Below are positions 58,001-63,170 of a stretch of DNA of 64,000 nt, piece after piece. The notes beneath the pieces were generated by a model. It searched no databases. It worked only from the letters and a program-made list of their open reading frames with translations, and was not told the DNA's origin. The translations under genes and the position numbers were made by a program. Within the stretch, counting starts at the first letter, position 1. Every line of letters begins with the position of its first letter. The stretch is from Haliclystus octoradiatus (Eukaryota; Cnidaria; Staurozoa; Stauromedusae; Haliclystidae): assembly GCA_916610825.1 (NCBI GenBank), contig OU744453.1, positions 4,295,845 through 4,359,844 of the forward strand. Direction: 5' to 3'.

Positions 58001-59843
58001 ACTTCGCATACTTAACTACTGTATAATAATGATTTGTAATTGTTTAGGCTTGCGTTGAAAGATTTTCAAACAAATGGTAACGACACATCATCAGTGCCAT
58101 CAATTTTACATCCCTGTGGAAGAAATGGTGAATTGTTGGCAGGACAGCCTGGATTAGAGGTAAATGCAAATGAGCTTATAAGGAAAAATATTGACCAGCG
58201 GTCGCTAGGATCTCAACTTGAATTAAACTTAGCGTAAATTCAACGATCAATACCAGTCGTTGCTTCAACATGGCTTCAAATTTCACGTTTCAGCATTGGT
58301 TTAGGCATGGAAACCATACAAATGACAAACACATGTGACTCTAGGCGGGTAGAGCCACTGGTCTTTTTTGCCCCTTCAAATGGTCTTAATTATTTAACTA
58401 AACCCAAATCATTGACCAACAGAACAATCTAAGCAGGGTTATCAAATATTTAACACCAAAACAATATGTGAGTATTTTCAATTCGCACATTGCTATAAGT
58501 TTGTAAATTAATAAGGGTTGATCAGTAAGCCAAACGCAAGCCACTAAAGCATTGGTGCATTGGAGGTAACTTTTATCGAGTTTTGTGGATAATGTTAGAA
58601 TAGCAGCAGACAAGTATTTTTTCTGGCCATTAGCTGTCATCAGTACTGCTCAGTGATCAAAGGACTGACTTCCTTATCTACCTAGGTCAGACTTGGTTAG
58701 CCAATATGGTTAACATAACTTAAAATGTCGAGATTATTTCTAACTTTTAAACAATTATACATGTATAGTCTGTTCCAACTGAGTTGCTAGTTATATTTTC
58801 GTTCTTTTGACGGCCAAATGACTTTTTTTCGAAATAAAATAAAATACAATACAACTTTTGTGTGTTGGCGAAATAAAATGAGACATGGCCAAATAATTTT
58901 TCATTTTTGGCCAACACTCACCGATTCATGCCAACTCAACTTTGGGCTGGCCAAATTACTTTTTATTTTCACCAACATCAACATATTGAAGCACGATTTC
59001 AGTTGATAAAATGGCGACATTAAAATATACAAATTAAGAAGTGGTAGTGTTGTTTTACATGCATATCGACTTCATATACAAGTTGTAGAGTCTAAATTTA
59101 TCCAAGGATATAGAACCATGATGTGTTTTGATAAACAACAGTAAAATATAGACATAAATAACTCCAATATAACAGAATTTCACACTTGAATTAAATTGAA
59201 GCAAAGTCTAGATATACATCACTGTCCGCGTCAAATTAGTATGTCATTTTCAACCAATTACTGAAGCCTTGTATTTTGTTGATCAAAGCTGTGTCTGCCT
59301 GAGTTGGCCAAAGAGACCAAATGACTTTTTGATTTGGCCAACAGCCTCGAAAAACGTTGAGAACAATAGGTTGTTGGGCTCCGTTGGCCAAATTTTGATT
59401 ATCTTCAAACTGCCTTTTTCATAACCCAACACACGCCCACTGATCCCGATTCAGTCCAACTCAATTTTGGGGTGGCCCAATGACTTTTTATTTTGACCAA
59501 CATTAAAGAAAATCTGAGTTGGTGTGTGTTGAGCTACGAAAAGGAAGTCATTTGGCCGTAGCTAACGCCTACTAAATTTCCTGAATACTCAATGTGATTT
59601 TGTTAGCCTGGATGCTGAAGGGGATATGGTCTGTTGGAAATTGCTTTATTTCTATTTTTTATTTTATAATTTGCATAGAATGTCAATTTATGTTTTTAGA
59701 TGACATATCTAATTGATCCATCTTTCATGAAGTTTGGTGAGCGTAAATCATTTTTACGATATTTATTAAATCAAAAGCTATTTATAGACGTTTGGGATGG
59801 CGATTCGTTGCTTCTGATTGGCTCTGCTGTTGTAGAACTTAAG
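24862..59843 (+). CDS. Nephrocystin-4, first 19 exons (3' part beyond the window)
   Basis: NPHP4 is a ciliary transition-zone protein that, with NPHP1 and RPGRIP1L, gates traffic into the cilium; loss causes nephronophthisis in humans. Exons: 24862-25023, 28214-28354, 29183-29249, 29782-29884, 30461-30519, 31256-31411, 37738-37805, 38914-38994, 39869-39922, 40741-40873, 42544-42695, 44802-45005, 46156-46367, 47447-47480, 48817-48929, 54976-55167, 55582-55647, 58048-58159 and 59700-59843. They sum to 2253 bases (751 codons) with all splice phases compatible. Diagnostic matches include [53 protein letters not shown] and [15 protein letters not shown]. This is a little over half of the roughly 1,400-residue vertebrate protein. 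The start [20 protein letters not shown] matches the family's N-terminal W..F..N..IP pattern. Introns are swollen by transposons. The gene should continue right of the window, past the LTR element. Confidence 0.95.
25024..25782. other. NPHP4 intron 1, first part
   Basis: Contains several 'taggcctac'-type palindromic hexamers, common as background in some marine invertebrate genomes. No other feature is seen. Confidence 0.4.
25783..26636. mobile_element. 854-bp TIR element flanked by TTAAA
   Basis: Left end GGGCCATTTACACTGCAGCA and right end (inverse) GGGCCATTTACACTGCAGCA, continuing through AAATAGGCACGGTACTCGTC and its counterpart. TTAAA is present at both sides (25778-25782 and 26637-26641). 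Inner inverted words such as 'ggcacggtgcc' also occur. Non-autonomous. Confidence 0.8.
26981..27167 (-). mobile_element. Tigger/pogo-like MITE (family 2)
   Basis: The right end reads AAGCGGGTTACACTG followed by TA, and the left end CGTGTAAAGCGCTTAAG is its approximate inverse. Other copies are at 44448-44631, 48367-48546 and, partially, 55290-55342. The words 'ttttcattgcattta' and 'gggaatttcacttatcc' are shared. Confidence 0.8.
27700..27866 (+). repeat. LINE 3' tail with (GAT)n
   Basis: 'aaaggttctgaataaatgat' followed by a (GAT)n run, like the tail of the LINE remnant at 42147-42500. The rest of 27170-27700 is AT-rich and unrecognised. Confidence 0.5.
27927..28143 (+). mobile_element. tRNA-derived SINE, family B
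   Basis: Head GCCTTGGTGTAGTGGCTAGG resembles an A box and GGGTTCAATGCC a B box. The body includes 'ggaagggcatccggc', 'aaaatactaaccaattt' and 'accaccccagtgaaaaaaag', and it ends in an A-run just before NPHP4 exon 2. It is the best preserved B copy in the window. Confidence 0.85.
28214..28354 (+). CDS. NPHP4 exon 2
   Basis: Phase 0/0. It reads [20 protein letters not shown], matching the family's 'VSFFD..Y..FFG.TW' segment. Confidence 0.92.
28442..28641 (+). mobile_element. SINE family B, internally deleted
   Basis: Retains 'gggtcttgggttcaatcccc' (B box), 'ggcagaagcactatt', 'catttgaccattaaactcac' and an A-rich end. The part between the two promoter boxes is shortened. Confidence 0.75.
29034..29163 (+). 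mobile_element. Tigger-like MITE family 1, 5' truncated
   Basis: Shares 'ggtttgattcaatagaaaat' and 'gccgctttatagaggtgac', and ends GGTTTGACTG-TA. It ends 19 bp before NPHP4 exon 3. Confidence 0.85.
29183..29249 (+). CDS. NPHP4 exon 3
   Basis: Phase 0 in, 1 out. It reads [20 protein letters not shown], matching the family's 'PLYFHTSLNHP..VAVVEVV'. Confidence 0.9.
29782..29884 (+). CDS. NPHP4 exon 4
   Basis: Phase 1 in, 2 out. It reads [20 protein letters not shown], the family's 'CGFGILRIFSN' motif. Confidence 0.93.
30461..30519 (+). CDS. NPHP4 exon 5
   Basis: Phase 2 in, 1 out. It reads [20 protein letters not shown], matching 'RLRLYHGTPRALL'. Confidence 0.92.
30626..30826. mobile_element. 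MITE related to 388-615 and 58181-58375
   Basis: Ends TTAAAGGAGCAACATCGACA and (inverse of the right end) TTAAAGGGGGAAAATGACCG. The interior shares 'ctcaacttgaatta' and 'ggcttcaaatttca' with the copy at 58181. Confidence 0.65.
31256..31411 (+). CDS. NPHP4 exon 6
   Basis: Phase 1/1. It contains [20 protein letters not shown] and IVPGISE, the strongest single family match. Confidence 0.95.
31447..31795 (-). mobile_element. tRNA-derived SINE, family A
   Basis: Full-length minus-strand copy. Read on its own strand it starts GAGGATTAGCTCAGATGGCA (A box) and has GTGGTTCAAATCCCC (B box), and it ends '..gtagggcgacacc'. It lies about 35 bp after the exon 6 donor. Confidence 0.88.
32457..32802. repeat. 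Dispersed repeat, left part; copy at 45743-46036
   Basis: About 300 bp nearly identical to 45743-46036 over 'atggaatgaccaag', 'ttatgcatgttttcatcatc' and 'gcaaattgggccct'. The right part of the same unit, 36095-36190, matches 44345-44446. The unit is therefore interrupted by the palindromic element at 32812-36083. Confidence 0.8.
32812..36083. mobile_element. 3.3-kb TIR transposon with an inverted satellite core
   Basis: Both ends are GTTTATACCGAAAA in inverted orientation, and 'taataccgaaaagt'-type words recur inside each end. Between them, units of about 190 bp ('cctaaacatctcaaattta', 'gaaagtacatttaccagttt', 'ctttatattggatactgtgc', 'tataaacgccattt') run forward from about 33004 and 34010 to 34620, then inverted from 34621 to about 35540. 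It sits within the repeat unit described at 32457. The uninterrupted counterpart at 44345-44370 reads 'tttatgctttaaatgttcaa', which fixes the insertion point. No transposase is recognised. Confidence 0.8.
34010..35540. repeat. Inverted satellite array, about 190-bp monomers
   Basis: Forward monomers start near 34012, 34150, 34340 and 34540. The orientation flips at about 34621. On the right arm two dimers (34700-35084 and 35085-35470) are nearly identical with a 384-bp period. The two matching 78-residue ORFs in it are by-products of that period. Confidence 0.85.
36264..36480. mobile_element. GTTCATGAAC foldback element
   Basis: Begins CCCCCTGCGAAAAACAGTTC and ends in the inverse, GAACTGTTTTGCAGGGG. 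The interior is made of variants of the palindrome GTTCATGAAC ('gttcatgaattgttaatg', 'cagttcatgaacagttc'). TCAAT flanks both sides. The flanks are the two halves of a SINE family B copy. Confidence 0.85.
36482..36560 (-). mobile_element. SINE family B fragment
   Basis: Reads 'ttctgccagcaattaaaccc' and 'gccctaaccgcacactcagg', the inverse of the B and A box region. Together with about 36235-36263 on the other side of the foldback element it forms one interrupted copy. Confidence 0.75.
36791..37466. mobile_element. TIR element with CCCGGG-containing interior
   Basis: Left end AGGCTACGTTTACAAGAGAG and right end (inverse) AGGCTGCGTTTACACGACAA. Repeated words 'aacccgggttt' and 'aaaagtc' occur throughout. 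Similar end design to 25783-26636 (a GTTTACAC-type motif). Non-coding. Confidence 0.65.
37738..37805 (+). CDS. NPHP4 exon 7
   Basis: Phase 1 in, 0 out. It reads [20 protein letters not shown], aligned with the family's 'LRKPRLQKP' stretch. Weakly conserved, but the phases and position fit. Confidence 0.8.
37843..38004 (+). mobile_element. Tigger-like MITE family 1
   Basis: Starts CCTGAAACCTGTATATAACA and ends AACAGGTTTGACTG. It lies 37 bp after the exon 7 donor. Confidence 0.82.
38388..38621. mobile_element. Diverged GTTCATGAAC foldback element
   Basis: Starts 'ccctgtgaaacag', ends 'aaactgttaagggg', with many 'gttcatgaactagttcatga' variants between. Ends are less well preserved than at 36264. 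Confidence 0.7.
38632..38850 (+). mobile_element. SINE family B
   Basis: Contains 'gggtcttgggttcaatccct', 'aagagcatccggtcattaaa', 'atactaatcaattaaccaat' and an A-rich end, directly right of the foldback element and about 65 bp before NPHP4 exon 8. Confidence 0.8.
38914..38994 (+). CDS. NPHP4 exon 8
   Basis: Phase 0/0. It reads [20 protein letters not shown], matching 'LFFTLYPSLEKFEEELL'. Confidence 0.9.
39125..39403. mobile_element. GTTCATGAAC foldback element
   Basis: Starts CCCCGCAAAAAAACGTG and ends CTGAACTGTTTTCCACAGGG. The interior is an array of 'ctgcccgtgaaggttcatga' and 'gttcatgaactgtccatgaa' units of about 30-40 bp. Confidence 0.78.
39869..39922 (+). CDS. NPHP4 exon 9
   Basis: Phase 0/0. 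It reads [18 protein letters not shown], matching 'CGPLDGGALEILERRLR'. Confidence 0.92.
39937..40085 (-). mobile_element. Tigger-like MITE family 1, diverged
   Basis: Inverted copy starting 'tcaaaactcttataacggtc'. It starts about 14 bp after the exon 9 donor; its far end is eroded. Confidence 0.7.
40205..40500 (-). mobile_element. Diverged SINE family A copy split by a foldback element
   Basis: Left of 40253 it reads 'ttcggtaagagcaatgatt', and right of 40413 'cttttaaatgc' and 'gccttgattgtcaa', which adjoin in other family A copies (for example 31515-31600). The foldback element 40254-40413 lies between them. Confidence 0.55.
40254..40413. mobile_element. GTTCATGAAC foldback element
   Basis: Starts CCCTGCGAAAAACTGTGCAG and ends (inverse) CCTGCGAAAAACAATCCAGG. 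The interior is of 'gttcatgaactttcacg' type and includes 'gttaacgttcatga'. Confidence 0.82.
40741..40873 (+). CDS. NPHP4 exon 10
   Basis: Phase 0 in, 1 out. It begins [20 protein letters not shown], the family's 'VGVHNGLGF' motif, then a Ser/Thr-rich stretch. If the donor at 40874 (GTATGG) is not used, the frame stops at TGA 40915-40917. Confidence 0.9.
41217..41486 (-). mobile_element. SINE family A
   Basis: Minus-strand copy with the head inverse 'ctgccaactgagctaatc' and B-box inverse 'gggggatttgaaccac'. The far end is cut at 'ttctatttctagagg'. Confidence 0.85.
41665..41838 (+). mobile_element. Tigger-like MITE family 1
   Basis: Starts CAGAGAAACCGGTATATAAC, ends AACAGGTTTGACTG, TA on both sides. 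Confidence 0.85.
42147..42500 (+). pseudogene. LINE 3' remnant with (ATG)n tail
   Basis: A short frame reads [20 protein letters not shown], then [20 protein letters not shown] and a stop: the 'WN.LP....F...L' ending of non-LTR reverse transcriptase ORFs. The 3' UTR ends 'ccaggccctgaataaatata' and (ATG)n. Severely 5' truncated, in NPHP4 intron 10. Confidence 0.7.
42544..42695 (+). CDS. NPHP4 exon 11
   Basis: Phase 1 in, 0 out. It reads [20 protein letters not shown] and [16 protein letters not shown], matching '[28 protein letters not shown]'. Confidence 0.94.
42764..43152. mobile_element. hAT-like foldback MITE with 8-bp target duplication
   Basis: 389 bp forming a near-perfect hairpin. 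Ends GGCAAATCTACAATCTGTGT and its inverse. TTAGTGTA is at 42756-42763 and 43153-43160. The centre is 'actcagatacaaataaaaag'. No coding content. Confidence 0.9.
43187..44106. mobile_element. 920-bp TIR element in SINE B
   Basis: Ends CATAGACATAATAGATATAG in inverted orientation, then CTGCTGATG and CATCAGCG. Flanks TGTTGGAC and CGTTGGAC suggest an 8-bp duplication with one mismatch. It contains a 116-codon ORF (43273-43623) with no recognisable domain. A truncated relative is at about 13280-13375. Confidence 0.75.
44345..44446. repeat. Uninterrupted counterpart of the insertion site of the palindromic element
   Basis: Reads 'tttatgctttaaatgttcaa', 'tttcagtagtgtcatc' and 'gaggttaaatttgacctata', matching the sequence left of 32803 joined to that right of 36094. 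Confidence 0.7.
44448..44631 (+). mobile_element. Tigger-like MITE family 2
   Basis: TA-flanked. Starts CAGCGTAAGCCGCATAAGTG and ends CGGGTTACACTG. Confidence 0.85.
44802..45005 (+). CDS. NPHP4 exon 12
   Basis: Phase 0/0. It reads [20 protein letters not shown] and [14 protein letters not shown], matching 'MVRWAVWNPLLEAD...QGGIQPNPSHCLVYKVP'. Confidence 0.92.
45057..45212. mobile_element. GTTCATGAAC foldback element
   Basis: Starts CCCCTGGTAAAATCAGTTCA and ends CTGTTCAACTTTTGCAGGAG, 51 bp after the exon 12 donor. Confidence 0.75.
45285..45545. mobile_element. Diverged GTTCATGAAC foldback element
   Basis: Starts CCCTGCGAAAAGCTCT. The interior has 'tcatgaattgttcatgaatt' and 'cataaactgttcatgaacag'; the right end is eroded. 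A short (GAT)n run (45252-45267) precedes it. Confidence 0.6.
45743..46036. repeat. Dispersed repeat, copy of 32457-32767
   Basis: Very similar to the intron 6 copy, including 'ttatgcatgttttcatcatc', 'gaacaaatcatgctaaatta' and 'gggtagttttgaatccaaca'. No TIRs or coding content are seen. Confidence 0.82.
46156..46367 (+). CDS. NPHP4 exon 13
   Basis: Phase 0 in, 2 out. It reads [20 protein letters not shown], matching '..ESGTLRFQFSLGS', then a polar, poorly conserved linker. Confidence 0.9.
46377..46553 (-). mobile_element. Tigger-like MITE family 1
   Basis: TA-flanked inverted copy; CAGTCAAACCTATTATAACG at the left and ACAGGTTTCACTG at the right. It begins 9 bp after the exon 13 donor (GTATTATTA). 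Confidence 0.9.
46554..47446. other. NPHP4 intron 13
   Basis: About 46970-47065 is a minus-strand SINE family B fragment ('gattctgccagagattggac', 'ccctgtgggc', 'catcctaaccactaca'). Otherwise unremarkable. Confidence 0.6.
47447..47480 (+). CDS. NPHP4 exon 14 (34 bp)
   Basis: Phase 2 in, 0 out. It reads [12 protein letters not shown] across the junction. It lies in the family's variable proline-rich linker, so support is from splice sites and phase alone. Confidence 0.65.
48367..48546 (+). mobile_element. Tigger-like MITE family 2
   Basis: Starts CAGTTTAACCCGCTTATGTG; shares 'gtgaaattcccgcttatctg'. Right end eroded. Confidence 0.75.
48817..48929 (+). CDS. NPHP4 exon 15
   Basis: Phase 0 in, 2 out. 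It reads [20 protein letters not shown] and [10 protein letters not shown], resembling the family's 'ISHLEADLSQTSLVLE...LPFTPLHAP'. Confidence 0.8.
49080..52303. mobile_element. Long (3.2 kb) GTTCATGAAC foldback transposon
   Basis: Starts CCCCTGCGAAAAAGTTCATG and ends, inverted, CCCCTGCGAAACAAGTTCAT. The left array (49080-49460) and right array (about 51720-52303) consist of GTTCATGAAC palindromes and 'gttcatcaaa' variants. Between them is about 2.2 kb of non-repeat sequence. The flanks are adjacent parts of one SINE B, showing that the whole interval came in as a unit; TA is doubled at the junction. The only interior ORF of note is 49982-50275 on the minus strand (97 codons, no recognised domain). 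Confidence 0.8.
52410..52774 (+). mobile_element. SINE family A with 9-bp target duplication
   Basis: ACCCTGAGG is at 52401-52409 and 52775-52783. Starts TATTAGCTCAGATGGCAGAG (A box), B box GTGGTTCAAATCC, and ends with a T-rich tail. It is the cleanest A insertion in the window. Confidence 0.93.
53146..53322 (+). mobile_element. Tigger-like MITE family 1
   Basis: TA-flanked; CAGTGAAACCTGTATATAAC to AACAGGTTTGACTG. Confidence 0.9.
53482..53658 (+). mobile_element. Tigger-like MITE family 1
   Basis: TA-flanked second copy in the same orientation, 160 bp after the previous one. Confidence 0.9.
53698..54667. mobile_element. About 970-bp TIR element
   Basis: Ends ATGACCAGCAGCCTTTGC and inverse GCAAAGGCTGCTGGTCAT. 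No clear flanking duplication. A 79-codon ORF from the left end has no recognisable domain. Confidence 0.7.
54723..54910. repeat. Eroded GTTCATGAAC element fragment
   Basis: 'cccctg' start, then 'tttcatgaacagctcataag' and a weakly mirrored 'atatgaacagctcata'. Poorly preserved, just before exon 16. Confidence 0.45.
54976..55167 (+). CDS. NPHP4 exon 16
   Basis: Phase 2/2. It reads [20 protein letters not shown] and [17 protein letters not shown], matching 'SRASMVLLQSSGFPEILD' and 'SDCLQSNEMVLQFLAFSR'. The donor GTACGT is strong, but the frame stays open past it and could use a later GT (see findings). Confidence 0.92.
55290..55342. repeat. Tigger-like MITE family 2 fragment
   Basis: Ends 'taagctggttacactg' then TA. 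Confidence 0.5.
55582..55647 (+). CDS. NPHP4 exon 17
   Basis: Phase 2/2. It reads [20 protein letters not shown], the family's '[15 protein letters not shown]' motif. Confidence 0.95.
55688..57274. mobile_element. GTTCATGAAC foldback element split by a LINE
   Basis: Left part 55688-55855 starts CCCCTGCGAAAAACAGTTCA. Right part 57043-57274 ends TTGTTTTTTGCAGGGG. The interior is a tandem array of about 40 bp ('aaaattggggccatttaacg' plus 'ttcatgaacagttcatg'). The LINE at 55856-57042 sits in one unit. Confidence 0.88.
55856..57042 (+). pseudogene. 5'-truncated LINE in the foldback element
   Basis: Two broken frames (55869-56279, 56294-56638) encode the C-terminal part of a non-LTR reverse transcriptase: [37 protein letters not shown], later [11 protein letters not shown] 3' UTR and a (ATCT)n tail follow. 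The element is flanked by ATTT on each side, but this is short. It differs in sequence from the LINE at 5.8-9.0 kb. Confidence 0.88.
57310..57453 (-). mobile_element. Tigger-like MITE family 1, diverged
   Basis: Starts CAGTCATACCTGTTGTAGCA and ends ACAGATTTCACTG-TA; internal part shortened. Confidence 0.72.
57456..58047. other. NPHP4 intron 17, last part
   Basis: AT-rich. A short ORF at 57531-57722 has no recognisable content. Confidence 0.45.
58048..58159 (+). CDS. NPHP4 exon 18
   Basis: Phase 2 in, 0 out. It reads [20 protein letters not shown], matching '[20 protein letters not shown]'. Confidence 0.92.
58181..58375. mobile_element. MITE related to 388-615 and 30626-30826
   Basis: Starts AGGAAAAATATTGACCAGCG and ends ACTGGTCTTTTTTGCCCCTT. 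It begins 22 bp after the exon 18 donor. Confidence 0.68.
58603..58690. repeat. Dispersed repeat shared with 12029-12110
   Basis: 'agcagcagacaagtat', 'tctggccattagc', 'ctgctcagtga', 'gactgacttcc'. Confidence 0.65.
58807..59562. mobile_element. TIR element with iterated TTGGCCAAA words
   Basis: Ends TTGACGGCCAAATGACTTTT and inverse AAGTCATTTGGCCGTAG. Inside, 'ggccaaatga/tactttttat' recurs at least four times in both orientations (near 58950, 59330, 59390, 59475). Non-coding. Confidence 0.65.
59700..59843 (+). CDS. NPHP4 exon 19 (last in the window)
   Basis: Phase 0/0. It reads [20 protein letters not shown] and [20 protein letters not shown], matching '[20 protein letters not shown]' and '[17 protein letters not shown]'. 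The next expected segment is not found up to 64000. Confidence 0.96.
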
Positions 59844-59881
59844 GTATGTATTTGGCTGTTTTAAAAGTAAATAATTGAGAC

Positions 59882-61480
59882 TGTAACGCCCAACCAAAGG
59901 CACCCGTACCACTCCTCTATTTCTAGGAGAGTGGCTCTTTTTGCTAAGAGCAATGATGCTGAATACTCTTTATTGATCTTACCCGCAACACTGCAGATAA
60001 CTTTCAACACATTTCATGGTAGATAGGGGAGAGCGGGGTGAAATGGAACGGGGGTGAATCGGAATACACAACTTCTAGAGACTCAAAAATTACAAAATTG
60101 CAGCAGAATATTGTTCTTATATGGTCTAAACATTGTGTAAAGTTTCATTTCGATACATAAAGTAAATAAAATATAATAAGCCTTTGAAAATTTGTACGCG
60201 TGATGCAAGTCATTCGCTTCTCACATCGCGTTTGATTTTATTTTCATTTCTTCACGCATCAGGTGTTATTGCATACCATTGTGTAGAGAATTTCCGTGTT
60301 ATGACGTAGGCAGTTGTTATTTTCGTATTTTCCAGCAAACTTTCTAGTAAATAGTGTTTATGTTGCAAGATTCACGATGGGGTTGAATGGAACACGGCGG
60401 GAAACATTTCAATCACAGTCTGGCTTCACACTGCTTTGCTTTGTTGTTGCTCCGCCTTTGATTTCACACCAAGAAGAAATCATTCAAATTAATCCATTAA
60501 ATTGGTTCAATTGCCTCTTTTCAATAGTACATAGCCTTGTATTATTTCTATGAAGCATTGACCTTTTTGTTGTTTTATTTTCAACGTAAAATTAATGAGT
60601 TTGTATTGTCTTGTTTTGACTTATTATTTCCCTCGTGAATCAATGTGAATTATAATGTAAACAAAACATTTGCATGAGCGGTTTCTTTGAATTTGACACC
60701 TTCGGAAGGAATGCGACTTTTTCGAAGGACTGCATGAACTTAAATGTTGTTTTATTCATATTATATTGGTTAAATCTAATTAAAACCCATTTGAATGATT
60801 AACCTTACTCATATTCTCTCAATTATAACTGAAATTTGAAAAATTATACTGGTACGGGAAAATGTTATCGTGTTTTACGGAGACGCATTTTTTCGAATGG
60901 AAAATAATAATCTTATAAATTTATATTTGGAAGTAAGTTTCTTTATCTATCTAATTTATTATTGTTGATGTCAATTTTTAAAGGCTCAATAGCTATGATA
61001 CTCAATTTATTTGAACAAATTCGATGAAATAATGGTAAATTTGCGATCATTCCGTTTCACCCCACATTTTCGCAAAATCGCGGTTTTGAAAAAATGTCAT
61101 TCTTCCTTTAAACATTGTTTCAACTTTGATTTGACAATATTCAGGTATTTTGCATTATAAACTTCAGACAATTTCCTACAAATTGATACCAAAATTGTGA
61201 GTTTTGCGTGAGCCGTTTTGGAGCAATAATTTTTTTAAGAAAATTTGTTCCAATTCACCTCGCTCTCCCCTAGGCCTCAATTGTCAATGTGCAACGATGC
61301 GCCACAGCTACACGCAATGCAATTCTCTCTGAACCATTCCACCTGGCATCCTTAGAAGGTACTCATTTGATGTTTTAGATTAAGTCGAGGCTGAGTTTAC
61401 TGCCAGGGGATTTAAATCTCAGTCAATCAGAAATGATCCGATGTGGATTTCGGTTGCTCTGCCATCTGAACTAATCCTCC
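59882..61480 (-). mobile_element. SINE family A split by a TIR element
   Basis: Pieces 59882-60025 and 61273-61480 join as a normal minus-strand A copy ('cacatttcatggtagata' with 'ggcctcaattgtcaatgtgc'). The head inverse 'ctgccatctgaactaatcct' is at the right. Confidence 0.88.
60026..61270. mobile_element. 1.25-kb TIR element with TA duplication
   Basis: Ends GGGGAGAGCGGGGTGAAATG and (inverse) GGGGAGAGCGAGGTGAATTG, TA at 60024-60025 and 61271-61272. Interior ORF 60314-60553 has no recognisable transposase motif. Confidence 0.88.
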
Positions 61481-62891
61481 CTGGAACACACACAAACGCA
61501 GAGGCACAGTCGGAACGTGCCTGCAGGTGAAGCTATGATAGACCTTTTTCCAGCAAAAAACAAATTGGTATATACAGTAGCCAGGGTCCAGCAAAAAATC
61601 CTGATTAATTTCAACAGTTTCTTCTGAATAGTTTTGTTGAAGATTATTGACCTATATGTCATAAAATATCTATTTTCTTCGAATTTATTTTTGTAGTTTT
61701 CTCAAATTTATTCAATCCAGCGTAGTGCCAATAATCGAGCCATCGCGTATTTGCGGGCGCGTCAAAATCACACAAATCACGCAAAAATACTAACATTTTG
61801 AAGCAAAATAGACTATTTATAATAAATAAGCATTATCAATCATCACAACCCAGCCAATTCTATTATCTTGACATGAAACGAAACATAGAAATGGTGTTAG
61901 ATTTTAGTTACCTTCTAAGAAATTCCCCTCCAAGCTTGTCAAACATCGTCAATTTTTAAACTCATCAACAAGGGTTTGTATGGCCAAGTAAAATATCGCG
62001 TGTTGAATCGCGAGCAAAATATCAAGATAACGTTGAGTATAGTGAAAGGAAGTCATCAACCCAGTTAGTTCCTGGTAGGGAAATCTATGATTGGCCAGTT
62101 TTTATTTATTTTTAGATCTAAATGTGAGTAAAATTCCCCTCCGAGGCATTTTCCTACAGTGAACTGGCATTATCCTTCGTACTCGCCATTGTTTTAGCCA
62201 TGTCGTCACGGCAATTCACACATCTCCGCGATGCAAGAAATGATATTCACACTCGGTGTTGTTTGTTGTTGTTTTTGAGATTACCTTTTCCATGTTAAAG
62301 ATCATAATAAATTTACAGAATTTATACTTTTCAGTATAGAGACTCAATATGAAATATTTTAATAATAAGCCGTTTTGATATTTTACATAAAATCTACCCG
62401 TCCATGCTTTTGTAAATAGTTTAACTTAAATTCTGTATAGCATGCTATGGACAATGTTTATGTAGAATAATAAAACATTTGAATATTTTATAACTGTATA
62501 TCAAAGTTTTCAAGCTGACATATCAAACCTAGAACGAAAAATAAGCTGGGTAATTGACCATTTCTTTAACAACGCCACAATGACCTACGCTTTTAAAGTA
62601 AACAGTCAATAATATGTAACCACTCGGAATAAACCCAACACGAGTGTATAATTATGTTAAATGATTTATTTCTTTTGAATTGCGATACTTTCCTAACTCT
62701 TTCAAATAATCTAAGCATGCATATAAATTTAAAACAAATATTTCCACCTTCTTGTTCATAACAATAACAGATGACGCCATTTTGTATTACCAACATGTGA
62801 GAGACTTAGAGCAATCGCACGCGTTATTTTTCAAGACATGCGCAATGTAAAGTGGCCCCATTATAGGCACTACGGGCAGGATTCCCAGTGT
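61481..62891. other. NPHP4 intron 19 before the LTR element
   Basis: AT-rich. I looked for the next NPHP4 exon and a further repeat and recognised neither. Confidence 0.5.
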
Positions 62892-63131
62892 TGTTGGAGA
62901 TGCCTGAGGAGGTGTAGTATTCATAATAATTAGCATAATTAGTTATTAGTCTCTTTTGTATGTAACCTCGTAATCGTGTAGTATAAATAGCTTTGTAATC
63001 ATTTAGTTTAGATAGAGTGTTATTCAAGCAGTGTTATATGCTGTATGTTATTAATTATATCTTTGACTTTATACAATTGACTACTTATTGTTGTTACCAT
63101 TCTCTGGCTAGAGTTAATACAGAACTCTACA
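62892..63131 (+). mobile_element. 5' LTR of a Ty3/gypsy-type retrotransposon
   Basis: About 240 bp from TGTTGGAGATGCC to CTCTACA. A TATA box (agtataaatagc) is at about 62979-62990, with the expected transcription start downstream. A tRNA-like primer site, TGGCGCAGTGGATAGGAT, follows at once (63133). The 3' LTR would lie beyond the window, so the left boundary is inferred. Confidence 0.75.
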
Positions 63132-63132
63132 T

Positions 63133-63150
63133 TGGCGCAGTGGATAGGAT
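63133..63150 (+). other. Primer-binding site of the LTR element
   Basis: TGGCGCAGTGGATAGGAT directly follows the LTR. It starts TGG, complementary to a tRNA CCA end. Confidence 0.7.
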
Positions 63151-63170
63151 TTTTTTTCATATTTGTGAGA

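Noticed and set aside
60314-60553. 79-residue ORF as a transposase
   Set aside because: No catalytic motif is visible and it is short; treated as chance within the TIR element.
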